DNA of 64,000 nt from Solirubrobacter sp963736505 (GCA_963736505.1 CAVTOZ010000003.1:2108001-2172000), one strand, 5' to 3'. Positions 32,108-41,413 are shown, counted from the stretch's first letter. Numbers and translations: made by a program. Notes: generated by a model from the letters alone, not told the origin.

Positions 32108-33979
32108 ATGGGTGCTCGCGAGCGGCGGCGCGAGCCAGACTGGGTCCACGTGCGATTCCTGCCGCTCGTCCTGCTGCTCTTCCTCGGCGCGACCCTGCTG
32201 TTCGCGCGCGCCGTCACACCGGCGTCGCACCCGCCGGCGGCGCGGCCGCGACCGCAGACGGCCTCGCTGGCGGGGCCGTGGACGGTCAAGCTCGACCCGG
32301 CCGGCACCGGCGCCGAACACGGGTTCCCCCAGGGCCGCTTCACCGGCAAGACGGTGCTCCTCCCCTACTCGCCCAACGCGCGCCACGTGACCGGCGCGCC
32401 CGGCGAACGCAGCTACAGCGGCAGCGTGGCGTGGTACCGCAAGGCGTTCACGGTGCCCGCGGCGGGCGACTATGCCGTCGCCTTCGGGTCCGTCAACCAC
32501 CTCGCCACGGTGTGGGTGGACGGCCGCGAGGTCGCGCGCCACACCGGCACCTACCTCCCGTTCCAGGCGCGCGCGCAGCTCGCGCGCGGACGCCACGTGG
32601 TCGTGGTGCGCGCCGACTGGCGCGATCCGGACCGGATGAAGGCCGAGGGCTGGCACCGGACCTGGTTCAACTTCGGCGGCATCAACCGCGGCGTGACGCT
32701 CCTGCGCCTGGGCGCGAGCGAGCTCGATTCCCCGGGCGTGGTGACGCGGCTCGACCACGGCGCGGCCGTCGTCGACGTCGCCGTGCGCGTGCGCAACCGC
32801 GGCCGGCGGCGGACCATGCGGGTGGGCGGCCGGCTCGGGAGCGCGGCGCTCGCCTTCACGCCGGCGAAGCTGGCCGCTGGCGGCATGCGCACGGTCCACG
32901 CCCGCGTCCGGATCGCGCACCCCGACCTGTGGGCGCCCGGCCATCCCGCGCTGTACCCGCTGCACCTGGCGGTCCCGGGCGAGAGCGCGCTCACGACGCG
33001 CGTCGGCCTGCGCGAGCTCTCGTGGAGCGGCCGGCGGCTGCGCATCAACGGCAAGCCGCTCCGGCTGCGCGGCGCCTCGCTGCAGGAGGACGCGCCGGGC
33101 CGCGGCGACGCGCTCACGCCGGCCGACATGGACGCCGTCGTGGCGCGCCTCGAGCAGCTCGGCGCCAACGCGACGCGCGCCCAGCACCCGCTGAACCCCG
33201 CGCTGCTGGACCGGCTCGACGCGGCCGGGATCCTCGTGTGGCAGGGCGTCGGCCAGATCGACCAGCCGGGCCACTGGAGCGGCGACACGCGCACGGCGCT
33301 CACCCGCGCGCGCCGGAACGTGCTGCAGGCGCGCGCGCACCCGAGCGTGCTGTCGTGGATGGTCGTCAACGAGATCGACGGCAACGGAGCCTCCGACGCC
33401 CAGCGCGCGTACGTCCGGCGCGTGGCCGCCGAGATCCGCGCGCTCGACCCGGGGCGCCCGATCGCGGTCGACGTCTGGGGCACCCACCTGCCGGCCGTCG
33501 CCGGCCCCGTCTACGACTCGATCGACCTGATCGGCGTGACCAACTACGAAGGCTGGTACGCCGACCTGTTCCAGCCCGGCGCCGTCGTCAGCGCCCGCAT
33601 CAAGGCGTGGCTGGCGCGGCTGCTGCGGACCTTCCCGTCCAAGCCGGTCGTGATCACCGAGTTCGGCGCCGAGGGCGACGCGCGCAATCCGGCCTCGGCG
33701 CCCGGCGGCCTCGGCTTCCAGGCCGCCCTGATCGCCCGCCACATCGCGGTCTACCGGGCCGAGCCGCGGCTGAGCGGCATGCTCGTGTGGAACCTGCAGG
33801 ACTTCGCGATGCGGCCGAGCTTCTTCGGCGGCTCGGTGCGCGCCGAGACGAAGGCGATCCGCCTGCGCCGCGGGATCAACGAGAAGGGCCTGTTCACCTA
33901 CGGCGGACGCCCGAAGCCGGCCGCCCGCTTGGTGGCGCGGCTGTTCAGCCGCCCAGCTTCTCGCGCAGCAGGCGGTTGA
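32108..33979 (+). CDS. Glycoside hydrolase family 2 protein, membrane-anchored or secreted
   Basis: A 623-residue beta-glycosidase of the beta-galactosidase/glucuronidase type. An N-terminal helix (FLPLVLLLFLGATLLFARAV, residues about 17-36) anchors or exports it. A sugar-binding jelly-roll domain follows (to about 205: WYRKAFTVP, VNHLATVWVDGREV, TWFNFGGINRGVTL), then an Ig-like domain, and a TIM barrel from about 305. The acid/base Glu is in SWMVVNEIDG and the nucleophile Glu in VVITEFGAEG, so it should be active. The natural substrate is unknown. Its 3' end overlaps the convergent gatB by 35 bases. Confidence 0.85.
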   Translation: MGARERRREPDWVHVRFLPLVLLLFLGATLLFARAVTPASHPPAARPRPQTASLAGPWTVKLDPAGTGAEHGFPQGRFTGKTVLLPYSPNARHVTGAPGERSYSGSVAWYRKAFTVPAAGDYAVAFGSVNHLATVWVDGREVARHTGTYLPFQARAQLARGRHVVVVRADWRDPDRMKAEGWHRTWFNFGGINRGVTLLRLGASELDSPGVVTRLDHGAAVVDVAVRVRNRGRRRTMRVGGRLGSAALAFTPAKLAAGGMRTVHARVRIAHPDLWAPGHPALYPLHLAVPGESALTTRVGLRELSWSGRRLRINGKPLRLRGASLQEDAPGRGDALTPADMDAVVARLEQLGANATRAQHPLNPALLDRLDAAGILVWQGVGQIDQPGHWSGDTRTALTRARRNVLQARAHPSVLSWMVVNEIDGNGASDAQRAYVRRVAAEIRALDPGRPIAVDVWGTHLPAVAGPVYDSIDLIGVTNYEGWYADLFQPGAVVSARIKAWLARLLRTFPSKPVVITEFGAEGDARNPASAPGGLGFQAALIARHIAVYRAEPRLSGMLVWNLQDFAMRPSFFGGSVRAETKAIRLRRGINEKGLFTYGGRPKPAARLVARLFSRPASRAAGG

Positions 33980-35339
33980 CCTCGCCGCCGTCCGCGCGGC
34001 CCTTGGTCTCACGCATGATCGGGCCGACGAGCGCGCCCATCGCCTTGGCGTTGCCGCCGCGGATTCGCTCCACGATGTCCGGGTTCTCGTCGATCACCTT
34101 CGCCACGATCGCCTCGAGCTCGCCGGAGTCGCCCATCGCGCCCAGGCCCTCGCGCTCGACGATCTCCGCCGGGTCGCCGCCCTCGGCCACGAGCTTGTCG
34201 AGCACGGTGCGGCCCGCGCCGGCGGTGACGGTCTTCGCGCTCACGAGGCCGACGAGCTTGCCGAGCGTCTCGGGAGCGACGCTCGAGGGATCGTCCGCGC
34301 GCGTGCGCAGCTCCTTGACCCAGGTCGCCGCCGCGCGGGGATCGCCGCCGACGGCCTCGAAGTAGTCGCCCCACTCGGGCTCGAACGCGAACAGGTGCGC
34401 GTCGTCGGCGGCGACGCCGAGCGCCTCGTAACGCGCCGCGCGGGCGGCGGGGAGCTCGGGGATCGCGGCGCGCGCGGCCTCGAACATCTCCGGCGTCGGC
34501 GCGATCGGGACGAGGTCGGGCTCCGGGAAGTAGCGGTAGTCGTGCGCCTCCTCCTTGGAGCGCAGCGAGCTGATGCGGCCGCTCACCGGGTCGAAGTGCA
34601 GCGTCTCCTGCTCGATCGTCCCGCCGGCGTCCAAGAGCGCCTTCTGGCGCTCGATCTCCGCGTTGATGCCCTGCATCACGAAGCGGAACGAGTTCATGTT
34701 CTTCAGCTCGGTCTTGGTGCCGAGCTCGGTCGTGCCGACCGGGCGGATGGAGACGTTGGCGTCGCAGCGCAGCGAGCCCTCCTCCATGTTCACGTCGCTG
34801 ACGCCGAGCTGGCGCAGCGTCTCGCGCAGCAGGATCAGCCAGTCGCGCGCCTGCTCGGCCGAGTGGATGTCCGGCTCGGTGACGATCTCCGCCAGCGGCG
34901 TGCCGCCGCGGTTGTAGTCCACGATGCTCGAATCCGACCCGTGGATGCGGCCCGACTCGCCGACGTGCACGAGCTTGGCGGCGTCCTCCTCGAGGTGGAT
35001 CCGGTGCAGCCGCACGTCGCCCAGGTGACCCCCGCTGCAGAGCGGGATGTCGTACTGGGAGATCTGGTAGCCCTTGGAGAGGTCGGGATAGAAGTAGTTC
35101 TTGCGGTGGAAGATCGACCGCGGCGCGATCTCGCAGTCCAGCGCGAGGCCCATCATCATCCCGTACAGCACGGCCTGGGCGTTGGTGACCGGCAGCGACC
35201 CGGGCAGCCCGAGGCAGACCGGGCAGGTGCGCGTGTTCGGCTTCTCGCCGAAGGAGAGCGCGCAGCCGCAGAACATCTTCGTCCGCGTCTTCAGCTGGAC
35301 GTGGATCTCCAGCCCGATCACGGGCTCGTAGTCGGTCAT
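33945..35339 (-). CDS. gatB: Asp-tRNA(Asn)/Glu-tRNA(Gln) amidotransferase subunit B
   Basis: Kinase/tRNA-binding subunit of the GatCAB complex that amidates misacylated tRNA. It has 464 residues. VIGLEIHVQL opens the catalytic cradle. The zinc Cys pairs are in MFCGCALSF and RTCPVCLGLPGSLP, and YDIPLCSGG, DYNRGGTPLAEIVTEPD and ELKNMNSFRF are hallmark motifs. A YqeY-like tail domain (from about residue 315) ends it. The ATG at 35339 overlaps the gatA stop (ATGA). The 3' end overlaps the convergent GH2 gene. Confidence 0.95.
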   Translation of the reverse strand: MTDYEPVIGLEIHVQLKTRTKMFCGCALSFGEKPNTRTCPVCLGLPGSLPVTNAQAVLYGMMMGLALDCEIAPRSIFHRKNYFYPDLSKGYQISQYDIPLCSGGHLGDVRLHRIHLEEDAAKLVHVGESGRIHGSDSSIVDYNRGGTPLAEIVTEPDIHSAEQARDWLILLRETLRQLGVSDVNMEEGSLRCDANVSIRPVGTTELGTKTELKNMNSFRFVMQGINAEIERQKALLDAGGTIEQETLHFDPVSGRISSLRSKEEAHDYRYFPEPDLVPIAPTPEMFEAARAAIPELPAARAARYEALGVAADDAHLFAFEPEWGDYFEAVGGDPRAAATWVKELRTRADDPSSVAPETLGKLVGLVSAKTVTAGAGRTVLDKLVAEGGDPAEIVEREGLGAMGDSGELEAIVAKVIDENPDIVERIRGGNAKAMGALVGPIMRETKGRADGGEVNRLLREKLGG

Positions 35340-36739
35340 GCCCTCGCCCCCGAGCCGTCGAAGCCGATCGCCTTCTCGAGCGCGTGGGCCGCGTCGAGGA
35401 TCCGGCTCTCGCTGAACGCCGGGCCCGCGATCTGGAAGCCGACCGGCAGGCCCTCGGAGAGCCCGTTCGGGATCGAGATCGCCGGGATGCCGGCGAGCGA
35501 CATCGGCACCGTGCAGAAGTCGTTCAGGTACATCGCCAGCGGGTCGGCGGTCTTGGCGCCGAGCTCGAACGCGACGCCCGGGGCGGTCGGCGTGACGATG
35601 AAGTCGAAGCGCTCCCACGCCGTGTCGAAGTCGCGGGCGATCAGCGTGCGCACCTTCTGCGCCTTGCCGTAGTAGGCGTCGTAGTAGCCGCTGGAGAGCG
35701 CGTAGGTCCCGATCAGCACGCGCCGCTTGACCTCCGCGCCGAAGCCGTGCTCGCGCGTGGCGGTGTACATGCCGAGCAGGCCGCCGCCGTTGTCGACGCG
35801 CAGCCCGTAGCGGACGCCGTCGTAGCGCGCGAGGTTCGACGAGCACTCGGCCGGCGCGATCAGGTAGTACGCGGCGAGGCCGTGCGGCGCGTGCGGCAGC
35901 TTGGTCGTCTCGACCGTGGCGCCGAGCGAGCGGGCGAGGTCGAGCGTCTCGTTGAAGGCGTTCAGCACGCCCGGCTCGATCCCCTCGCCCGACAGCTCCT
36001 CGGGAACGCCCAGCCGGATGCCCTTGAGGTCGGTCGCCGTCGGGAGCGCGATCGGCTCCGGCAGGCCGATCGACGTGCTGTCGCACGGATCCGGGCCGAC
36101 CATCGCCTGCAGCAGCAGCGCGGCGTCGGTGACGTCGCGCGTGAACGGGCCGGCCTGGTCGAGCGAGGACGCGAACGCGATCATGCCGTAGCGGCTGATC
36201 GCGCCGTAGGTCGGCTTCATCCCGACGATCCCGCACAGTGCGGCGGGCTGGCGGATCGAGCCGCCGGTGTCGGTCCCGATCGACCACGGGGCGGTGCCGG
36301 CCGCCACCGATGCGGCGCTGCCGCCGCTCGAGCCGCCCGGGACGCGCGTGCGGTCCCACGGGTTCAGCGTCGGGCCGTAGGCGGAGTTCTCCGTCGAGGA
36401 GCCCATCGCGAACTCGTCCTGGTTGGTCTTGCCGAGCAGCGTCGCGCCGGCCGCCTTGAGCCGGCGCACGGACGTCGCCGTGTACGGCGGCTTGTAGCCC
36501 TCGAGGATCTTCGAGCCGGCCTGGCTCGGGACGCCCTCGGTGCAGAACAGGTCCTTGATCGCGATCGGGACGCCGGCGAACGTCGTCGACGTGTCGAACT
36601 CCGCGGAATCCGCGACCCAGGTGAAGGCGTTGAGGTCGTCCGCCTCGGCGCGGCCGCGGTAGAACTCGAAGTACTCGGCGGCGTCGAGGTCGCCCGAGCG
36701 GATGCGCTCGGCGGCCTCCGCGGCGGTGAGCTCGATCAC
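35336..36739 (-). CDS. gatA: Asp/Glu-tRNA amidotransferase subunit A
   Basis: Amidase subunit that frees ammonia from glutamine. It has 467 residues from the GTG at 36739, which overlaps the gatC stop (GTGA). The amidase-signature triad is complete: Lys in VPIAIKDLFCTEG (near 62), cis-Ser in RVPGGSSGGSAASVAAG, and the nucleophile Ser in GTDTGGSIRQPAALCG. The C-terminal VPMSLAGIPAISIPNGLSEGLPVGFQ is typical. It is the middle gene of gatC-gatA-gatB. Confidence 0.95.
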   Translation of the reverse strand: MIELTAAEAAERIRSGDLDAAEYFEFYRGRAEADDLNAFTWVADSAEFDTSTTFAGVPIAIKDLFCTEGVPSQAGSKILEGYKPPYTATSVRRLKAAGATLLGKTNQDEFAMGSSTENSAYGPTLNPWDRTRVPGGSSGGSAASVAAGTAPWSIGTDTGGSIRQPAALCGIVGMKPTYGAISRYGMIAFASSLDQAGPFTRDVTDAALLLQAMVGPDPCDSTSIGLPEPIALPTATDLKGIRLGVPEELSGEGIEPGVLNAFNETLDLARSLGATVETTKLPHAPHGLAAYYLIAPAECSSNLARYDGVRYGLRVDNGGGLLGMYTATREHGFGAEVKRRVLIGTYALSSGYYDAYYGKAQKVRTLIARDFDTAWERFDFIVTPTAPGVAFELGAKTADPLAMYLNDFCTVPMSLAGIPAISIPNGLSEGLPVGFQIAGPAFSESRILDAAHALEKAIGFDGSGARA

Positions 36740-37029
36740 GCGTGCGCTCCTGGAGAGGGAACACGGAATCCGCCCTGGGCGGCGTCCGGCGCGTTCTCGA
36801 GCATCTGCTCGACGGGCCACGACGGCCGCGGCTCGTCGGCGCGCAGCGCGTTCTCGACGTCGATCACGTGCGACGTCGGCGGCACGTCGGAGAGGTCGCC
36901 CAGCTGCTCGATCGTCTCGATGTAGTCGAGCACCTTCGAGAGCTCGCCCGAGAATGCCTCGATCTCGGGCTCGGTCAGCTCGAGGCGGGCGAGGCGGGCG
37001 ACGTGCAGGACCTGGTCTCGGCTCAGCAT
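36736..37029 (-). CDS. gatC: Asp/Glu-tRNA amidotransferase subunit C
   Basis: Small subunit that stabilises GatA and holds A and B together. It has 97 residues from the ATG at 37029: VLHVARLARLELTEPEIEAFSGELSKVLDYIETIEQLG (key part LARLELTEPE and LDYIE), then DVPPTSH and the C-terminal AQGGFRVPSPG. Length and motifs are standard. A large inverted repeat (37043-37098) lies just upstream, separating it from the folD-membrane protein pair. Confidence 0.93.
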   Translation of the reverse strand: MLSRDQVLHVARLARLELTEPEIEAFSGELSKVLDYIETIEQLGDLSDVPPTSHVIDVENALRADEPRPSWPVEQMLENAPDAAQGGFRVPSPGAHA

Positions 37030-37042
37030 TCGGCCGAGGAGT

Positions 37043-37098
37043 TTAGGAGTTCGCCGAGGAAGATCCGGCCGCACCGGGGTTCCTCGGCGGGCTCCTAA
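37043..37098 (-). terminator. 19-bp inverted repeat between two operons
   Basis: 37043-37061 and 37080-37098 are inverted copies of each other at 17 of 19 positions, each beginning TTAGGAG on its own strand. The 18-base loop contains a further CCGG/CCGG stem. The distal arm includes the stop codon of the upstream membrane protein gene, and the proximal arm ends 13 bases before gatC. It is probably a terminator, or a control element in the gatCAB leader. Confidence 0.6.
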
Positions 37099-37616
37099 GG
37101 CGCGGGCCGTCGAGGGATCGGCGGGGGCACGGCGCCCGGAGTGCTGTCGTCGGCCATGGCGAGCCAGGAGCCGGCGAACGTGATCAGCGCGCCCGCCAGG
37201 CCGATCCACGCGCCCGCCTTGACGGCGACGAGCGCATTCGAACCCGGCTGATCGACGATCCGGAACAGCACCAGCAGGACGGCGAGCGCGCCGCCGAGGC
37301 TGGACAGCACCGCGAAGGCGATCGGCTTGGCCGGGCCGCGCGCCAGCGCGGAGGTGAGCGGCACCCCGATCGCGAGCAGGGCGAGCAGCGCGAGCAGGAT
37401 GTCGATCACCGAGAACGCCTGCCAGGCGGTGATGTCCGGGACGAGCCGGCCGGCGCCGGTGAACCGCGAGATCGCCAACGGCGGACCCGGACGGCCGTTG
37501 ATCGTCGTCGGGACGAGCCCGTTCGGGTCGAACCCGTACCACTTCAGCCACAGCGACCCGAGCAGGACGACGCCGCCGATGCCGGCCACGACGTCCCCGG
37601 GCCGCAGCCGGTTCAC
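37095..37616 (-). CDS. Membrane protein of unknown function
   Basis: A 173-residue protein from the GTG at 37616, overlapping the folD stop (GTGA). Four hydrophobic segments are seen: VVAGIGGVVLLGSLWLKWYG, AFSVIDILLALLALLAIGVPL, PIAFAVLSSLGGALAVLLVLF and AWIGLAGALITFAGSWLAM. The first external loop carries a conserved-looking GLWLKWYGF start typical of small actinobacterial four-helix proteins. The tail is Pro-rich (PPPIPRRPAP). Function is unknown. Confidence 0.65.
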   Translation of the reverse strand: MNRLRPGDVVAGIGGVVLLGSLWLKWYGFDPNGLVPTTINGRPGPPLAISRFTGAGRLVPDITAWQAFSVIDILLALLALLAIGVPLTSALARGPAKPIAFAVLSSLGGALAVLLVLFRIVDQPGSNALVAVKAGAWIGLAGALITFAGSWLAMADDSTPGAVPPPIPRRPAP

Positions 37617-38458
37617 CCCGCCGCCTTCGCCGCGGTCAGCGTGTTGCGCAGCAGCATCGCGATCGTCATCGGCCCGACGCCGCCGGGCACGGGCGTGATC
37701 AGCCGCGCGCGCCTGCGCGCGGCCTCGAACTCCACGTCGCCGGTAAGCCCGGCCTCGGTGCGGTTGATGCCCACGTCGATGACCACGGCACCTTCCTTCA
37801 CCCAGTCGCCGCGCACAAGTCCCGGGATGCCGACGGCCGCGACCAGCACGTCCGCGCGCCGGCAGACCTCGGCCAGGTCGCGGGTGCGCGAGTGGCACGT
37901 GGTCACGGTCGCGTTGGCCTGCAGCAGCAGCGCCGACATCGGCTTGCCGACGAGGTCCGAGCGGCCGACGACGACCGCCTCGGCCCCCTCGAGCGCGACG
38001 TCGTGGCGGCGCAGCAGCTCCATCACGCCGGCCGGCGTGCACGGCCGCAGGCCGGGCCGGCCCTTGGCGAGCAGGCCGGCCGAGATCGGCGTCAGCCCGT
38101 CGACGTCCTTGCTCGGCCAGATCCGCTCGCTGAGCGCGCCGCCGTCGACCTGCGGCGGCGTCGGCAGCTGCAGCAGGACGCCGGAGACGGCGGGATCCTC
38201 GTTGAGCTCGTCGAGCAGCCGCGACACGTCGCGGTGGGAGGTGTCGGCGGGCAGCCGGTGGTCGAAGCCGCGGATGCCGACCTCGGCGCTCGCGCGCTGC
38301 TTGCCGGCGACGTAGATCGCCGAGCCGGGATCGTCGCCGACCAGCACGGTCGCGAGACCGGGCGGCTCGTTGCCGGCCGCGACCCACGCGGCCACCTCCT
38401 CGCGCACCTCGTCGCGGATCTGCTGGGCGATCGCCTTGCCGTCAATCAGTTCATCCAT
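37613..38458 (-). CDS. folD: Bifunctional methylenetetrahydrofolate dehydrogenase/cyclohydrolase FolD
   Basis: One-carbon enzyme interconverting methylene-, methenyl- and 10-formyl-tetrahydrofolate. It has 281 residues. The catalytic Lys region is SAIYVAGKQRASAEVGI (key YVAGKQ near residue 50). LLQLPTPPQVD, the signature PSKDVDGLTPIS, PCTPAGVMELL, VVVGRSDLVGKPMS (NADP binding) and TPVPGGVGPMTIAML are all present. It is divergent from the gamma-glutamyltransferase gene with 31 bases between starts. Confidence 0.95.
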   Translation of the reverse strand: MDELIDGKAIAQQIRDEVREEVAAWVAAGNEPPGLATVLVGDDPGSAIYVAGKQRASAEVGIRGFDHRLPADTSHRDVSRLLDELNEDPAVSGVLLQLPTPPQVDGGALSERIWPSKDVDGLTPISAGLLAKGRPGLRPCTPAGVMELLRRHDVALEGAEAVVVGRSDLVGKPMSALLLQANATVTTCHSRTRDLAEVCRRADVLVAAVGIPGLVRGDWVKEGAVVIDVGINRTEAGLTGDVEFEAARRRARLITPVPGGVGPMTIAMLLRNTLTAAKAAG

Positions 38459-38489
38459 GAGCGACCGGCCAGGCTAGCGTTCGGACCAG

Positions 38490-40187
38490 ATGAACTTCAC
38501 GACTCGCCCCGAGCTGAGCGGCACGTTCGGCATGGTCGCATCCACGCACTGGCTCGCCTCGGCGGCCGGGATGGCCGTGCTGGAGCGCGGCGGCAACGCC
38601 TTCGACGCGGCCGTCGCGGCCGGGCTCGCGCTGCAGGTCGTCGAGCCGCACCTCAACGGCCCGGGCGGCGATCTGCCGCTGATCCTCTGGGATGGCGACC
38701 GCGCGCAGGTGATCTGCGGCCAGGGCCCCGCGCCCGCCGGTGCGACGATCGCGGCGTACCGGGCGCTCGGGCTCGACCTGGTGCCCGGGACAGGCCACCT
38801 GGCGGCGTGCGTGCCGGGCGCGTTCGACGCCTGGATGCTGCTCCTGCGCGACTTCGGCACGCTCGAGCTCGCCGACGTCGCCGCCTACGCGATCGGCTAC
38901 GCGCGCGACGGGTTCCCGGCGCTGCCGTCGATCAAGGCCACGATCGCGCGCGTCGAGCCGCTGCTGCGCGACTGGGAGACCTCGGCCGCGCTCTGGCTGC
39001 AGCCCGGTGACCGGCTGCGCAACCCGGCGCTGGCGGACACCTACGCGCGGCTCGTGCGCGAGGCCGTGGGGCCGTCGCGCGAGGCGCGCATCGACGCGGC
39101 GCGCGACGCCTGGTACCGCGGGTTCGTCGCCGAGGCGATGGCGGAGGCGGTACGGCGCCCGGCGCTCGACAGTACGGGCGCGCGCCACGCGGGCGTGCTG
39201 ACCGCGGACGACATGGCGGCCTTCCACGCCACCGTGGAGGCTCCCGCGAGCCTGGACTTCCGCGGCTGGCACGTGTCAAAGACAGGGCCGTGGGGCCAGG
39301 GGCCGGTGTTCCTGCAGCAGCTCGCGCTGCTCGACGGCTTCGAGCTCGGTGAGTTCCTCGGCCCGGAGCACGTCCACACCGTGCTCGAGTGCGCGAAGCT
39401 CGCGTTCGCGGACCGCGAGGCGTGGTACGGCGACTCGGCGCCGGTGCCGCTCGAGCGGCTGCTCTCGCGCGCCTATGCGGACGAGCGGCGCGGCCTGGTG
39501 ACCGACACGGCCTCGGCCGAGCTGCGCCCCGGCGGCCCGGATCCGCGGCTGCCCGGCATCGTCGCGCCCGCCGGCGCGGCGGCCGGCGTGGGCGAGCCGA
39601 CGCGCGGCGACACCTGCCACCTCGACGTCGCCGACCGCTTCGGCAACCTCGTGTCGGCGACGCCGAGCGGCGGCTGGCTCCAGAGCGCGCCGACGATCGA
39701 GGCGCTCGGGTTCTGCCTCGGCACGCGCGCGCAGATGTTCTGGCTCGAGGAAGGCCTGCCGGCCTCGCTGGCGCCCGGCGTCCGCCCGCGCACGACGCTG
39801 TCGCCGTCGCTGGCGGTCCACGAGGACGGCACCGTGCTCGCGTTCGGCACGCCCGGCGGCGACCAGCAGGACCAGTGGTCGCTGGAGCTCTTCCTCGCGC
39901 ACGCGCTGTTCGGGCGCAACCTGCAGGAGGCGATCGACGCGCCGATGTTCCATACCAACCACTTCCCGAGCTCGTTCTACCCGCGCGCGGCCGAGCCGCT
40001 CTCGGTCGAGATCGAGGCGCGCGCGCCGGAGGGCACGATCGCCGAGCTGCGCCGGCGCGGGCACGACGTCGCGGTCACCGGACCGTGGACGCTCGGGCGC
40101 CTCAGCGCGGTCTCGCGCGCGCCCGACGGCACCCTGCGCGCGGGCGCGAACGCGCGCGGGATGCAGGGATATGCGCTAGGCCGGTAG
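38490..40187 (+). CDS. Gamma-glutamyltransferase family protein
   Basis: N-terminal nucleophile hydrolase of 565 residues, of the type that cleaves glutathione or other gamma-glutamyl compounds. The large-subunit start is normal (ASAAGMAVLERGGNAFDAAVAAG, key LERGGNAFDA near 32-41). The processing site is the Thr in GDTCHLDVADRFGNLVSATPSGG (near residue 372). TLSPSLAVHEDG and FGTPGGDQQDQWSLE complete the small subunit. No export signal is obvious, unlike many relatives. The classic donor-binding Arg and NPGGGG loops are less clear, so the substrate may differ from glutathione. Its 3' end overlaps the convergent MFS gene by 12 bases. Confidence 0.87.
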   Translation: MNFTTRPELSGTFGMVASTHWLASAAGMAVLERGGNAFDAAVAAGLALQVVEPHLNGPGGDLPLILWDGDRAQVICGQGPAPAGATIAAYRALGLDLVPGTGHLAACVPGAFDAWMLLLRDFGTLELADVAAYAIGYARDGFPALPSIKATIARVEPLLRDWETSAALWLQPGDRLRNPALADTYARLVREAVGPSREARIDAARDAWYRGFVAEAMAEAVRRPALDSTGARHAGVLTADDMAAFHATVEAPASLDFRGWHVSKTGPWGQGPVFLQQLALLDGFELGEFLGPEHVHTVLECAKLAFADREAWYGDSAPVPLERLLSRAYADERRGLVTDTASAELRPGGPDPRLPGIVAPAGAAAGVGEPTRGDTCHLDVADRFGNLVSATPSGGWLQSAPTIEALGFCLGTRAQMFWLEEGLPASLAPGVRPRTTLSPSLAVHEDGTVLAFGTPGGDQQDQWSLELFLAHALFGRNLQEAIDAPMFHTNHFPSSFYPRAAEPLSVEIEARAPEGTIAELRRRGHDVAVTGPWTLGRLSAVSRAPDGTLRAGANARGMQGYALGR

Positions 40188-41318
40188 CGCCCGCGGCGCG
40201 CGCATGCGCAACGCGACGAAGACGGCGACGCACATCGCCGACAGCAGCAGGTAGGCGACCTCGTCGCCTGCCGCCTGGCCGAGGCTCGAGCCGCCGACGT
40301 CGCCGAGCGCCTGGCCGGTCGCCCAGGTCAGGTTCATCAGGCCGAACGCGAGCCCCTGCTCGAGCCCGACCGCGTCCGCCCCGTCGGACAGCATCGCCAT
40401 CGACGGCGCCCACAGCAGGCCGATCGCGGGCGTGCCGATCACGATCAGGATCGCGAGCACCAGCGCGGTGTTCGGCCACGGCAGCAGCGCGAACGTCACC
40501 GCGCCGCCGGCGAGGCCGGCGAGCATCGGCGCCATGCGCCCGCGACGGTCGGAGAAGCGGCCGGCCAGCGGGCTCGCGATCGCTTCGAAGCCGGCGGCCA
40601 GCAGCCAGGTCGCGCCGATCGCGGCCGCGCCGGCGCCGAGCTCGTCCAGCCGCAGCGGCCCGAGCACGCTGAGCGTGCCGAACATCAGCCCGGGAACGGT
40701 GATCAGCGCGAGCGAGATGCGGACGTCGCTGTGGCGCAGCGCGCGCCAGAGCGCGCCCATCGACCCGTCGGCCTCCGGCCGCGCCGCCGGCATCGCCAGC
40801 GTCCATGCCATCAGCCCGAGGCCGACGACACCGACGCCGCAGAAGACGACCTCGAAGCCCAGGACGTCGGCGAGCACGCCGATCACGGGCCCGAGCAGCG
40901 CGCCCGCGATCGCGGCGCCCATGGCGGAGCCGATCATCTGCCCGCGCTGCTCGCGCGGGGCGGCCGCGGCGAGCCAGCCCATCGCGCCCGCCCACGACGC
41001 CGCGCCGCCGACGCCCTGCACGAAGCGCGCGATGTCGAGCACCAGCACGCTGGTGCCGAACGCGAAGCCAATGCTGGCGATCGTCATCAGCGCGAGGCCG
41101 AGCAGGACGGTCGGCTTGACGCCGACGCGGCCCGCGAGCCAGCCGCCGGGCAGGCCGCCGACGAACGTCCCCGCCGGGTAGGCCGCCGCCAGCACGCCGG
41201 CGCCGGTCTTCGACAGCCCGTATTGATCGGTCAGGTCGGGCAGCAGCGGCGTGATCGCGGCGTAGAACGACGTGTCCACGAGGACGACGACCGAGGCGAA
41301 CAGGAGCAGGCGGCGCAT
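40176..41318 (-). CDS. MFS transporter
   Basis: A 380-residue inner-membrane transporter with about 12 hydrophobic helices. The family signature between helices 2 and 3 reads PGGWLAGRVGVKPT, and ADRF-like residues recur in the second half as PLAGRFSDRRGRMAP. The first helix region includes SFYAAITPLLPDL. It most resembles drug or small-molecule exporters, but the substrate cannot be predicted. It starts at 41318 beside the region with the tRNA-like fragment and ends inside the convergent gamma-glutamyltransferase gene. Confidence 0.85.
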   Translation of the reverse strand: MRRLLLFASVVVLVDTSFYAAITPLLPDLTDQYGLSKTGAGVLAAAYPAGTFVGGLPGGWLAGRVGVKPTVLLGLALMTIASIGFAFGTSVLVLDIARFVQGVGGAASWAGAMGWLAAAAPREQRGQMIGSAMGAAIAGALLGPVIGVLADVLGFEVVFCGVGVVGLGLMAWTLAMPAARPEADGSMGALWRALRHSDVRISLALITVPGLMFGTLSVLGPLRLDELGAGAAAIGATWLLAAGFEAIASPLAGRFSDRRGRMAPMLAGLAGGAVTFALLPWPNTALVLAILIVIGTPAIGLLWAPSMAMLSDGADAVGLEQGLAFGLMNLTWATGQALGDVGGSSLGQAAGDEVAYLLLSAMCVAVFVALRMRAPRALPA

Positions 41319-41358
41319 GGGACGCCACCGATGCTAGGCGTGCGGGTCCGGCGCCACG

Positions 41359-41402
41359 ATGTGGCTAACCGTCCTCGCGGGGTTCGATTCCCGGTGGCCC
41401 CA
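41359..41402 (+). other. tRNA-like 3' fragment (T-arm plus acceptor)
   Basis: The stretch ends with a T-loop word GGTTCGATTCC, a near-complete T-stem (one mismatch) and a seven-base acceptor-like strand TGGCCCC with an A. A matching 5' acceptor (GGGGCCA) is not found in the preceding 90 bases, so this is not an intact tRNA. It may be the end of a tRNA or tmRNA gene left by an integration event, since such 3' ends are common att sites. The repeat at 41414-41568 lies 11 bases away. Confidence 0.4.
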
Positions 41403-41413
41403 TCTCGCAGATT

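Noticed and set aside
33945..33979. 35-base convergent overlap of the GH2 gene with gatB as evidence of a frameshift
   Set aside because: Both C-termini read normally; the GH2 tail is poorly conserved in general and the overlap needs no error.
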